Shown here piece after piece: positions 23,387-33,900 of a DNA stretch of 64,000 bases. A program made the translations under genes and the position numbers. The DNA lies in contig NC_053417.1 in the NCBI RefSeq assembly GCF_016859285.1, forward strand, positions 23,744,706 to 23,808,705, given 5' to 3'. Source of the stretch: Xiphias gladius. Taxonomy: Eukaryota; Chordata; Actinopteri; Istiophoriformes; Xiphiidae. The notes beneath the pieces are model-generated. The model had not been told where the DNA came from. It saw nothing but the letters and a program-made list of their open reading frames with translations, and made no database searches. The stretch's first letter is position 1. The number at the start of each line of letters is the position of its first letter.

Positions 23387-26300
23387 GGCGTTTTCCAGCT
23401 GCAACTGGTGTCTCTCGCTTTCTCACAGGTGACACAGAAAACAATATGTCAGCTCTGTAATTACAGAAACCATCGGGACTCGTCTCAGCACTCCTCGGCC
23501 GGTGCCGGCCCTGGCCCTGACCCGCCTCTCACACATCTGGCGCCATCTGTTGGCCGGCCGCCAGCCGTCAGCGTAAACAGGTCAACGGCAGCAAGCGGGC
23601 TTTTCTTTGTTGACGCCGGGTGCCATCGGTTCAACCGGAGGAGGGTCGGCCGATCCCGCCCCGAGCACTGCCTCGGTCCACATCCAGACAGTCCCCGCGT
23701 GCGTCGCCACCAGTCCGCGTGCACGCTAGCCCGGAGTCACCCCGCAAAAAGGGGTTGGTGAGACCACCCGGTTCAGCCAGTCAGGGCCGACCAGCCGCAA
23801 ACTGCCCCTTTAAGAGCTAACAGTTTGTCTTTTTCACATTCTGCATCACAGGAGAGATGCTCATTAAAAGCGCCTCCATTCCTCACTGTTTTCATCAAGT
23901 GAGACTGCCAAGCTCTTTAACTCAGCGTTCTTGATGTTTGTGCTGTTTGTGTAAAGCCCATCTGTTTCCCCCGTCTCTCTGTTGGCAGAGGGTCCACCTC
24001 ATCCGTATGCTTCTCTTTTTGAAGTCATGTCAAAATCACATTTTCATGCATCTAAGACATCCAACTTGTCATCGGCACTCAGGGAAAAGTCAAAGAGGGC
24101 ACTCTTTAAATAGATTCTTTTTCCCTTCATATGCAATACATGCGGAAACAAGGATGGCAAAGGAATCACAGATATGAGGTTTTCTATCATTTGTTTCGGA
24201 GACAAATAAGATAATCTTAACAATGCTTTTGTGCCTTTTTATGTTGATAACAAATGTTATTCTGCTTCTGTTCGGGGGGGGGGGGTAAAGTTAATGAAAT
24301 GAACAAAGCGTAAATGGAAAGGAAGACTACTGCTTTATCCACACCTGAATAACCTCACCCCGAAGCGCCACTTGTTCTCTCTCTCAGGATGGGGTTGGGA
24401 GAGCAAATTCGTTTCAAGGCAAGGAATATCATTAAAACGCCGCACTAGAGGAAAAAAAAAATCATTTCATAGGTTTTAAGCGGCGAGAGCCACCGGTGAG
24501 TAATCAACGTCGCCGAACAAATCAGTCGCACATTCAGCCGCAAAACACGGCAGCGTCCGCTGTTGCTTAACCGTGCCATGATTTCAGAGGCATTTATCCA
24601 TCACAAAGCCTTAGATTGAGGACCGGAACTCGCCGTCGGAATAATTATCACTTTAAAAGCGTGTCAACGCGTAGGCTACAAAAAAAAAAAAAAAAAAGAG
24701 AGAAGGTATAAATAAATATAGCTCACTTCCCCATCGGAAAGCTGGCAGGTAATTTTCTCCAGCTGCTCTAAGTGTGACAATCCCACGGGGACTGAAATCT
24801 AATATTAACAGCAAATCATTATGTGGGAACTGTTCTTCCGTGACCCGCCGCTGTACCTGTGTGACTAACTCAATCTGAGTAATTGAGATACGTTAGCGAC
24901 TGGAAAATGCGGGACCCGCTGCGACAGCGGAGGGCCGCGCAGAGCGTGGCGGGACTCCGAGCACACCTCGGCACCGGGGGACGATTTGCATGTCTCGGTG
25001 CTTTGACTGACAGGGGTCTCCTCTCTTCAGGTGACGCCGGTTCCTTTTGGCGCGTGATGAAGTAGCTTTTGATTGACAGCCAAAGCAGCGACTCGAGTCT
25101 GACACCGCACAAAGCAGTGAATGCCCGGGGGGGGGGGGGTATGTCGCCATCCATATTTACTATACTGTAGTTATTCATACAGAAAACACCCAGTCACGAA
25201 GCCAGCTGCACATTCCGTGTCAACGCATTACAGCCTAATTGGAGTTTTCAGTTGTTTTTACACCATCGTGGTGTCAGCTAAATTGCTCTTTTGAGGGAAA
25301 TAAAACAGTAGAAAAGGTAAGGAGGCCTTAAAAGCAAAGCTTCTTTGGGCGAAGCCGTAAACAGATTGTTGCTGTTGCTGAAGAACTATCAATATACTTA
25401 CCTGCCAGCTGTCTGATGGGGCAGTGAGCTATATCACTTGAGAGGCGAAAAAGCTGACGATGTTCACTGCAGCACCTAAATTACACGATATATTTTGTTC
25501 AGTTTTATTCTACAAAGGGTATATAATGTACTGCTACCAATGTAAATGATTACATACTATATATAAACCCCCTTCATGTTTTAACTGATCCCTGTGTGAC
25601 CAATTAATCAACATAAAAGGTGTTGCCATTGTAGTTCAAAGTATTTGTAATAATTCAATATAACGGCCTGCCTCTCCTGTCCAAGAAATCATTTTTAATT
25701 GCCTCATTAGAAGATGCTTTAGCTGTGGGTTGGAGAAAACAACAATAGTTCTGTTTCCACTCCACTGCCACAGATCTTTGAAGCTTTCCACTTACCTGTG
25801 CAAAGCTCTGAGCCCAGACGTCCCTTTTATAACCACAGCAACCTGGCTGGCTCTTTGAAATTCCTGCAAAAAATACCATATCACCAAGTAGTGCACTTTG
25901 AAGGAGGAAGCCTACATCATGCAACAGTCAAGGGTACAAAACAATGACTTTATTAAAAAAACCATTGTCATCAAAGGAGCCTGCGCTTTCTAGCGACTCT
26001 TTTCAACTCCATAACTAATTGCTGGAGTGAATTTTAATGAGAAACAGTTTGGCCATGAAATGAATACGCTACCTTACAACAGGGGTAAAGTTTGTGTTTA
26101 CTGCAAGTACATGCCATGAAATACTCCACATGCCACCGCCAATGCAGGCCTGTTTACGTGCTGAAAATCAGTACGGGTTAACCTTAATGTTGTGTTGGAC
26201 AGTTTAGAAAACTCTTAACATTGTTTCATCAGCTTGATACTTCATGACTTCTCCTAAGAACTGCTTATTGACACAATTTTTATTACATATTTCGGAGGTC

Positions 26301-27235
26301 AGCTACAGGAAATGAAGCATTTCCTCTGTTTGGGGTCTCAGAGACTCCAGCTGTAAAATGTTGTTAAAAGAGGAACGATTTTCATATGCTCCGTATCTGT
26401 GTGTGGTGTTATTTTTTGATGTTTGGTGTTTACACAGCTCTATCCCTTCAAGATCCAAATAAGTCGATTTGGGTTTCTGTCCCTGGAGTTTTATAACAGT
26501 TTGCTCTTAAGAGGTCTAACTTGGGTCAAATTGACCTCAAACATATAATGCCACCATGTAGGATAACTGAACGTTTCTTTGTATATGAATGCCTCTCCTG
26601 CAAACAAAAGAAATACATATTTGTTATATATTGATTCATGCATAGCCCATATTACATTTAAAATGTAAGATGTTTCCCTATTTGGTGTCATAACAATGCT
26701 TTATGGTAATTTTGTTATCTTGTCACCTTCATCGAATGTGCAATTCCAGTTTGTGACAAAGCGAAGGATTACCACGTCAATACCTTTCTTCGTACTGGGT
26801 TTTAATTAGGTCCGATGAAACCAACACAGCATATAAAGAGGAAGGAATCCTTAATTTTTCAATTACTATTATTATTTCTATACATACAGCAGTGGGATCT
26901 GTGGGACCCCAAACCATGAGGAAGTAAAGCCGATGTCAGCAACAGATATGGGTTGAAAACTTTTAGGGACCCCAAAAAACCCAGGTTTACTCCATTTAAT
27001 TTGGGTCTACATAATCTGATTAATCGCAAATATGTCAGAACATTGGTCCTCCATTCTCCATCTCATGGCCCGGTTTTGTAGAGGGACTCAAATTCCAGTT
27101 TTAGTTTATATTTGTTGCTTATTTGTTGTAAGGTTGTATTTTTGATCATATTGCTTCCATTATTCTGTTTGTCAAATAATTAATACCTCCAGCAACGTCG
27201 TATTATTCCATCACAAGATTACTGTAAGGCTACAA
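23387..27235. other. Intergenic, with GC-rich patches
   Basis: 23460-23820 is GC-rich and has a CTCF-like motif at 23540-23553. 24880-25110 is GC-rich with octamer (24984-24991) and PBX-MEIS-like (25070-25079) motifs. 25180-27235 is AT-rich with nothing recognised. Confidence 0.45.
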
Positions 27236-27560
27236 CTAACAATTATTTTCATTATCAATAGATATGCCAATCATTTTCTAAACCATCGATTGATTGTTCA
27301 CTATATAAAATACCAGAATACAGAGAAAATGTCCATAATTATTATTATTATCAAGCTAACGTGTTCAAATTGCTTTTTTCCCCCCTGACCAACAGTCAAA
27401 AACCCAAGAATGTTGAGTATGCTACCACAGAAAACTGGTACAAAAAAACCCCAGCAAATGTTCATATTTTAGAATAATAATAATGCTTAAAAATTAATTA
27501 AACTATTTATCAGTTATCAAGATCGTCGCCAGATAATTTTCTGTCAGTCAGCTAATGGAG
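27236..27560 (+). mobile_element. Dispersed repeat of the GGGCTGCAACTA family
   Basis: It starts AAGGCTACAACTAACAATTA, holds CCAACAGTCAAAAACCCAAG, and ends TTTTCTGTCAGTCAGCTAAT. No coding capacity. Confidence 0.55.
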
Positions 27561-27654
27561 TACTCCAGAGTGCATGTTGGTGTCCGGGTGCCTGTGGAAA
27601 TAATGGAACTACCAATGAATATTTGGGGTCAACAGGGTACCAACGACAAATGTA

Positions 27655-27905
27655 TTCCCCAGGGCCACCAAGGAGGTTAATCTAGCCATGTTAGAGGATA
27701 AATGGTGAACATTTAGCCACTAATTTCCCTCATGGTTTGGTAGAGACCAAAAACAGAGCTAAAAGAGAGTATATATTGGACTTATATTCATCAAGTGGCC
27801 AGAAACAAAACTCCAAACGAATGATAACGTTGCTTCGTAACTGCCGCATGTGTAAATAAAAGTTAAGTTTTGTAAAAGTCCACCATATCAACTTAAAAGG
27901 TGATT
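27655..27905 (+). mobile_element. Dispersed repeat, copy 2 (CCACCATATCAACTTAAAAG family)
   Basis: It contains GTAGAGACCAAAAACAGAGC, AAGTGGCCAGAAACAAAACT and CCACCATATCAACTTAAAAG in the same order as copy 1 (inverted there). It lies about 700 bp upstream of srxn1. Confidence 0.5.
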
Positions 27906-28532
27906 GTGTTCACAAGTTGTTCCCACTGGACCATGTGGTTAACAATCGGTTAATCTAGTTTAAGTGGCACAGACAGTGTGTGTGAACCTGAATAAATGTA
28001 ATAGTGACTTGGGCAGCCATCTCATTCACAGCAGTGTGTTGTAGGCCAGGTATTATCCTACTGTATCTTAATACGACGGCAAAGACCAGTCTAACAACAT
28101 TTATGATAAATACTACTAAAACAAAAACTTTTTACTTTAGATGACGTTATGAAAAGTGACCTTATGGAATAAATGGTGAGAGCATGACATAAAAAGTGAA
28201 ATTACAAAATAAGATTGGACATATTGACATAAAAAGTGACACGAAATAAAAAAGACTTGAAAAAAGGGCATTTTGAAATTGAAATAAAAATGATATCCAA
28301 TAAAATTCAGTTGTTATAAAAATGAACTATCCAATAACATTTTATAGGAATGATTTGATGATAATAATGAACATTTGCATCAATTCACAAGGTTTATCAA
28401 TATGATTATTTATTTATTTATTTATTTAAAATTAGTGTTTTGGACTCCATAGTTGCAAGTAATCCGGTCCTTTGAATGTCAAATGTAGGTTAGTTCAGAC
28501 AGACCGGGGAGGGGGCGTTGAACACGAGTGAC
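27906..28532. other. AT-rich DNA before the srxn1 promoter
   Basis: 28140-28330 repeats GACATAAAAAGTGA-like units irregularly. Composition switches to GC-rich at about 28500, where the srxn1 promoter begins. Confidence 0.45.
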
Positions 28533-28541
28533 TGACAGCGC
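28533..28541 (+). promoter_or_regulatory. Candidate antioxidant response element of srxn1
   Basis: TGACAGCGC fits the TGACnnnGC core bound by Nrf2-small Maf, 114 bp before the first ATG and 180 bp before the second. Srxn1 is an established Nrf2 target in mammals. A second core match, TGACGCCGC, is at 28681-28689 inside the first codons. The flanking bases do not fit the extended consensus fully (C rather than A/G before the core at 28533). Confidence 0.4.
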
Positions 28542-28646
28542 GGCAGACCAATGAAAACCGCCCATTAAAGATATGACGCACTCCGCAAAGAAACCGCCAT
28601 CCAGGAAGTGAAGAGACGCACACACATCACCGCAGTCGGCAGTTAA

Positions 28647-30911
28647 ATGTTCCGGTTGCGGCTCGGCACCAAAACTCGGGTGACGCCGCTGTCGGTTTCA
28701 TGCCGTAGAAACATGTCGGCGGCGTCCGCTGAGTCTGGCGCGGCGGACGCTGAAGACCGCGACGGCCGGTCGATCCACTCGGACACGGTGGAGGAGGTTC
28801 ACAGCGTCCCGATAAGCGTCCTCATCAGGCCGATCCCTCCGGTACTGGACGAGCTGAAGGTCCAAAGTCTGATGAACACAATAAAGGTAAAGTCACTGTT
28901 GTTTTATCTGCAGACGTGCGTCTGAACACCAGTGGTGGAAAGTAACCAAATACATCTACTCAAGTACCCTACCTAAGGGCAGTTTTGAGATACTTGTACT
29001 TTTATTTCAGTATTTCCATTTTATGTTACTTTATCCTTATGCTCCACCACATTTCAGGGGCATATATTATACTTTTTACTCCACCATATTTGTCTGACAA
29101 CCTCGGTTACTTTTTAATTCAAGATTTTACATTAGAAAACATCATGACCTTATAAATCTCAATACAAAACTCCTTACAATGAAACAATAAAGTGTATACG
29201 TGGGGCCCTTTGTCACGGGTTTGTTAGCAGTTCCACCAGAGGGTGAGCTCCTCTGAACCTCTCACATGGTTTCAGTTAGATAATTGTTTGAGGCCAAAGA
29301 TGTCAAAGTGTCCGATATTTCACAAAAAGCAAAGATTATGGAAAGATTCAGAAAAAGATGACAGCAAATTTGTGTAGGCTTTCTTTCCTCTTTAATTAAT
29401 CATCTCACAAGCCCCTCAGATTTATCTTGCGACCCTTTGGGGGGGGCAGCAGACTAAATTACCAGACTTTATATAAGGCAGTTAAAGCCTGCTCCACCTC
29501 AGGCAGCTACAACAGGAAAATGCTGTTTACACTCTGACGCATCACATTTTACTGATAATACTTATGTACCTTAAGTAAAGGAACTGGGTGCTTTTTTTTA
29601 ATTTGCCACTGCTGAGGACAACCCTGTGAATGTTAAGGATAGGCTGTGGCCAGTGGTGGAAGAAGTACTCAGATATTTTCCTTCACTAAAAGTAGCAATA
29701 CCACAGTGTAGAAATACTCAGGTACAAGTGAAAGTTCTGCATTTAATATGTACTTCAGTAAAAGTACAGAGGTATAATCATTAAATATATAATAAATATT
29801 AAATATACTTATAGTACCAAAAGTAAAAGTACTGATTATGCACAATGGCCCATATCAGAATGATGTGTATCACATTATTGGATTAGAAATAGTGATGCAT
29901 TCATGTGAACATCACTTCATTGCTGCAATGATGGGGCCAATATTAACTACTTCATATACTGCTGGGTAGCTTGTGACGTCTTATTTTGATCTATAATAGC
30001 ACATCACACCTTATTGATTATGTTTTGTGTGATTAATCTGAATCTGCAAAGTAGGCAGTAACTTAATGTGTCAAATAAATGTAGTGGAGTAAAAAAGACA
30101 ATATTACACTTGGAAATGTAGTGGAGTAGAGGTTTAGATTAGCAGAAAATGGAAAAAGTACCTCAAAATTGTTCTTAGATACAGTACTTGTAAACGTGCT
30201 TAGTTTGTTAGACTCAGTTGTGTTAAACTAATATTAACACAGCTTTGAAAGTAAAATGTTCAAATGCTGTGTCTCAACTGGTCACTAGTCAGAAACCTGA
30301 GAGACTTTAAAGGTTCATTTTACGAGTTGCTCGTGACAGCTTGTCTTGCACTTGTCTCAGCTGACTTTAGACTGAACTTGGACATGCCCAGTGTTGCCAG
30401 GTGTACGATTACGGACCTTCAAGCACCCCCTCGCTGCGATTCATGCACATTAAAACCATCATTAAAAAAGTCTTTGTATAATTTTTTTGAGCTTTGGCAT
30501 GTTAATAATTATTAGTATAATTCATACTTACGTAGTTTCCCTCTAGTCATTATAGTATATTGTGTCATTTTTTGTAATATGCCAGTATAAATAAAAAAAG
30601 ATGAGACTTTTTTTCCCCCAACACTTCATCGCTCATACTTTCATAACTTCTGCTCCACAACGGCTGCATGAAGCAACTGACAGTGTTTTCTTTCCTTCCA
30701 GGAGACATCAGACATCAGCATTGTGCCTCCCATCGACGTGCTCTGGATCAAAGGTAGAGAGGGGGGAAATTACTACTACTCTTTTGGAGGCTGTCACAGG
30801 TTCGCCGCGTACCAGAGGCTGAACCTGCCGACCATTCCAGCCAAGATCATCAAATCAAACATCTCAGACCTTAGCACTTACCTGGGGGCTTCAACGCCTG
30901 ATCTGCGGTGA
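28647..30911 (+). CDS. srxn1: Sulfiredoxin 1 (2 exons)
   Basis: Coding exons are 28647-28886 and 30702-30911, joined in phase 0 (donor GTAAAG, acceptor TTCCAG). From the first ATG the product is 149 aa; from the second ATG (28713) it is 127 aa, against 137 aa in human. The ParB/Srx fold signatures are clear: [26 protein letters not shown] and [13 protein letters not shown], then the family C-terminus [10 protein letters not shown]. Cys111 in GGCHR is the catalytic cysteine. Family knowledge: the enzyme uses ATP and a thiol to reduce cysteine sulfinic acid in hyperoxidised 2-Cys peroxiredoxins. The first ATG is in a weak context (T at -3, T at +4), while the second has A at -3, so the shorter cytosolic form is probably the main product. 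The 1815-bp intron holds two hAT-like repeats. Confidence 0.96.
28930..29611 (+). mobile_element. hAT-like non-autonomous element in the srxn1 intron, copy 1
   Basis: It begins with CAGTGGTGGAAAGTAAC and continues with the TACTCAAGTA and TATTTCCATTTTATG blocks of a repeat I recognise as abundant in teleosts. It ends with a decayed copy of the inverted end (AAGTAAAGGAACTGGGTGC ... CCACTG). There is no coding capacity. Family assignment is from memory of the consensus, not from a search. Confidence 0.6.
29651..30207 (-). mobile_element. hAT-like non-autonomous element in the srxn1 intron, copy 2
   Basis: This is the same family as the preceding copy but inverted. It starts with CAGTGGTGGAAGAAGTACTC and ends with AGATACAGTACTTGTAAACG and a decayed terminus. 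The two copies lie 40 bp apart in opposite orientation. Confidence 0.6.
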
Positions 30912-33900
30912 CGCGGAGGCAGCTTGGAGGTTTTTTTTATTTTTTGGTTTCTTTCTTTGTTTGATTTTGCAAATTTTTTTTCTTTTCTTTTTTTTTTTTT
31001 TGACTTGGCTCAGGTGGCTCACACACAAAGTTATGTCTCTTCTGTTGCCGCTGGTGACTGCAAAGCAAAGGAATTACCAGCAGGGGGAAATGTAATTCTT
31101 CAGATAAACACATGGCGATGAAATGTAATTTCATTGCCATGTGGGGTGTGTGTTTTTAAATGTGTCTTTTTGTAAGTTACACATGTCTGTCATTTAATAG
31201 CTTTAACCCTCAAACACCAGTTGCACTACCACATAAAAATGAATGTATTAAGTTATTATAAGTATTCAGTTTCCTGCAGTTACGCTCTTGAGGATGAGGA
31301 AGTTTCTACGACAGTGATTGTTGACTTTTTTTTTTTGTGCACATAATGTAGAATTTCCTTTACTGAGAGGACACAGTGACGGTGAGTGACACTTCACAGC
31401 AAAGATGGTTGCAAATTTCGATGCCTTTTTCACAGCAGACAGTTTGACTGGACTGGACTGGAATGTCTGCTGGACAAAGTGGGAAATGCACAGGTGTCAC
31501 TAAAGTGGTTGCCGTCAGAATTTCACAAAAACTAGAATGTTGAGTTACAACTCAGACGCTGACGTGAAGGGTTTTCCCAACTAAACTGCTCTAGATTACA
31601 GTCCGGGGCCCTGTTTCCTGATAACGATCCATACTTAGTAGTTGGGCGGGTCTTCTAAAAGCATTTCTACGAACGTGAAGAGCGAGCGCGTGCGCACACG
31701 CCCTTAAGAGCTCCTTAACCTCGGCTGTCTGTGGTTCCGAAGATGATACACTCTAAAGTGACGTTGCTTATTTAAGCGTCTCTGTCAGCTGTGCTATTAA
31801 TCAAAAATACATCCGTGATGAAGCTTAACACAAAGAAAACGTTTAATACTTGGAATCGTTCTGTAGGAAGACAAAGCTTAATGAGCGGTAAACGGTCTAG
31901 CTTTCAGTGCTGCCCTCTATAACTCCTGTTACTGAGTGAAAGTTCAAGGATGCAGACTTTGATTGGTCTAGCTGCAGCTCGAGGCAGACATCATCTGCTG
32001 TGAATGTCATTCGATGATCATTGCTGTATCAGACCTGCGGTATAGAAGTGTGTGTCAAACAACATACGCACCATAAATAAAAAGAAAATGAAAGATATGG
32101 AACCTGGAAATTTACAATCAGCCCGATGAGATGAGGATATGATGTGAAGATGGCATGTCTCTGAAATCACTATTCAAGTGTCTGAATTCTGAGTGTGTAA
32201 ATTTAATGGCTATATGTTGCTCTCAAAAACCACACAATGGAACAAACAAAATGATGTCAACAGCACGTACACTACTTTCTGCTAACAATCCCACAGTGCA
32301 ATGCATCGCACTGGGAGTAGTGACTGAGTGAACAAGGGGGTGACTTCAGACGCAGCCCAGGACCCTGAATCTGGAGCCGGTGAAAGGAATTCAGCCTTCG
32401 TTCATTTTATGATCTACCCCTGTGCTTTTCCTGCTGTGACACGTCAAAATGTCTTCCTCGGCAGCCTTTCCTTCAGGTGCACCTTTTGAGCTCCTCCTGC
32501 TGGGAAAGATTTAAATGCAAGTTGTTTCACATTCAAGTTATTTTAGTCCGGAATTATATCAAAACGTCCCCGTAGTCAGTCTCTCTTTGTAGCTCTCGTG
32601 TTAATTTTAGAAATCAAATGGCGCGGAGCTGCTCTTCAGCAGCATAGTACGAGGAGGAACCGAATGTGCATTGTGTGATAAATCTTTTCATAAAAGAAAA
32701 ACCCGACTGTAACTGTTACATGTATCAGTACTAATGATTGAGTAGGACTGCACCAAATGTCACAACAAAATACAGTATTTTATTTTTTTTTATCCAAACT
32801 TTGTGAAATGTCAGTGCTTCTGGTGTCACACCACTTCATTCATGCACGGTCAAATTTGACTGTGACGTTTCAGAGGGCACAAGAAGACGAGGTAATAGAA
32901 AAGGAGCCTATAGACCAGATGGTTTGTAGAATGAGTCCGATGTAATGAGAACAGCAGACTGCCAGCATCTGATGTCAAGATGTTGTTGAGTCATGCTGAG
33001 TTTGCCCCTACTTCATCATCATCATCATCGTTAGTCTTGCTTACTCATTTCTTACTTCTGCCGAAGAAAGAGGAGACGTGGGAAGCACATTCACACCTTC
33101 ATCGTACAGCTCAGTTCATATGAAACCCATCTAAACCAAAGCTCCTCTCACGTCCTTGAATCAGATGAAATCATCTCACAAAATTTGCAAAAAAACAACC
33201 TGACTGATGGCCTACTCTTCATACTGTTGTCCCTGATGAGTACAAATGCATTCTGCTCACAGGAAGTTACATAGAAAGCAGCCTTTTGCCTTCCTTAAAC
33301 ATGCACAATAATGATATTAATGGTTTCAAGTAAATGCATTAGTATATTACATAACGCCCTGTTTGTTGTGGGTACTGACCTGGAGACTGGCCCTGCTTCC
33401 TAAATCGAGCCAGACAACCATTCCCATGCCTCTGTTTTAAAGAACATCGTAGGTAAACTATACATCACAAGTCACTGCGCACAGACGAGGCCTTTCTGAC
33501 GTCACCGCCTTCACAATGCAAGCTCAGAGCTGCTTGATGATCTCCCTTTGTGGCCATCGAGAAAATGAAGGGAGACCTGGGGCGGCTTTTACCGACCAGC
33601 CCTAAAGGCCTCTAAATTTCTCCCCTGAATCGTCGCGTGTGAGAAGATTTCCTGTGGCCCGCTCACTGTCTGGAAGTAACCATATCCTCAAAGGGTTTTT
33701 GACACGCAACACCGGTATGGAAAAATATAGTGCACCTGTTGCTTTGGGGAGAGGTTTCCATGGGTGGTTGTGTACGCTTTATCTTTGAGGATTTAAGCAG
33801 CTCAAGGAGATTTAGGGGGCTAAGGAGAGGAAGTGTTTGCGGTAGTTTTCACATGTGGATTGGGACCATGTCACTTCTCATTTACTTTTGTCGCCATTTG

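Noticed and set aside
23228..23761. 177-residue frame on the + strand
   Set aside because: Its first third is translated dispersed repeat and the remainder is GC-rich DNA open in more than one frame.
29235..29248. Second CTCF-like match (CCACCAGAGGGTGA)
   Set aside because: Only 12 of 14 positions fit, and it lies inside a dispersed repeat in the srxn1 intron.
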